In this document: positions 6,467-6,575 of the stretch, piece after piece
Layout: each line of letters opens with the position of its first letter
Position numbering within the stretch: the stretch's first letter is position 1
DNA from: Desulfobulbaceae bacterium
GTDB lineage: Bacteria; Desulfobacterota; Desulfobulbia; Desulfobulbales; Desulfocapsaceae
NCBI GenBank assembly: GCA_031256095.1
Contig: JAIRRG010000171.1
Coordinates: 1-6,575 of the forward strand
Direction of reading: 5' to 3'
Length of the DNA stretch: 6,575 nt
Notes under the pieces: model-generated
The model's database searches: none
The model's input: only the letters and a program-made list of their open reading frames with translations
What the model was told of the DNA's origin: nothing
Translations under genes and position numbers: made by a program

Positions 6467-6575
6467 TTATGCGAGCTGCCGCGCCGCCTGGCCGACCGTT
6501 TCCTTGATCCAGGCGCGGATTTTTTCGGCTTCTTCCGGCCAATGATCGCCGACCCGCGTTTTCAAAAACATGCGG
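6467..6575 (-). CDS. C-terminal end of an unrecognised protein (5' end beyond window)
   Basis: One frame runs from the right edge to TAA at 6467-6469 and gives 35 residues: RMFLKTRVGDHWPEEAEKIR and then AWIKETVGQAARQLA. The end looks like a charged amphipathic helix. The 16-bp gap to gatB and the shared strand and composition suggest it is the upstream member of the gatB-radC-hemW operon. I do not recognise the family from so short a piece; an internal ATG exists but a free 34-residue gene is unlikely. Confidence 0.6.
   Translation of the reverse strand, partial: RMFLKTRVGDHWPEEAEKIRAWIKETVGQAARQLA

Overview
The window reads as an ordinary chromosomal stretch of a Gram-negative bacterium, GC-rich in its genes and AT-rich in one spacer. 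The GatB, RadC and HemW sequences look to me most like those of Desulfobacterota (former Deltaproteobacteria), but that is an impression from memory and not a search result. A GatCAB-type gatB implies that the host makes Asn-tRNA and/or Gln-tRNA by transamidation. The large Ig-repeat adhesin implies an outer membrane and a type I secretion system elsewhere.

Right part (3156-6575), all on the minus strand: the last 35 codons of an unrecognised gene, then gatB, radC and hemW. They are packed with gaps of 16 bp and 8 bp and an ATGA overlap, so they are probably one operon of housekeeping genes (tRNA-dependent amidation, a RadC-family JAB protein, a HemW-type radical SAM heme chaperone).

Middle part (about 1654-3180): an AT-rich, gene-poor spacer rich in repeats. 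It holds two copies of a 149-173 bp MITE-like element with 18-bp terminal inverted repeats and an inner palindrome, a perfect 54-bp (GA)27 microsatellite, a minus-strand intrinsic terminator, a pair of 27-bp direct repeats, and the wreck of a toxin-antitoxin locus. The wreck keeps a near-consensus sigma70 promoter, a perfect 16+16 bp palindrome beside and across the -10 box, and a good ribosome site. These lead into an Xre/MbcA/ParS-like antitoxin N-terminus that is joined out of frame to the C-terminal part of a RES-domain toxin. Its tail runs 25 bp into the 3' end of hemW.

Left part (1-1653), minus strand: the first 551 codons of a large BapA-like surface adhesin, which runs off the left edge. 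It has a BapA-prefix-like N-terminus, a hydrophobic Ala/Gly segment, a Gly/Ser/Pro linker and successive bacterial Ig-like domains, two of them encoded by a 255-bp tandem DNA repeat. It has no stop inside the window and is easily missed; the long plus-strand reading frame over the same DNA is its shadow.

The points most worth a second look are the collapsed Xre-RES toxin-antitoxin locus with its intact control region, the paired MITE-like elements (one directly upstream of the adhesin), and the unusually long GA microsatellite. I saw no clear sign of a wholly new system.
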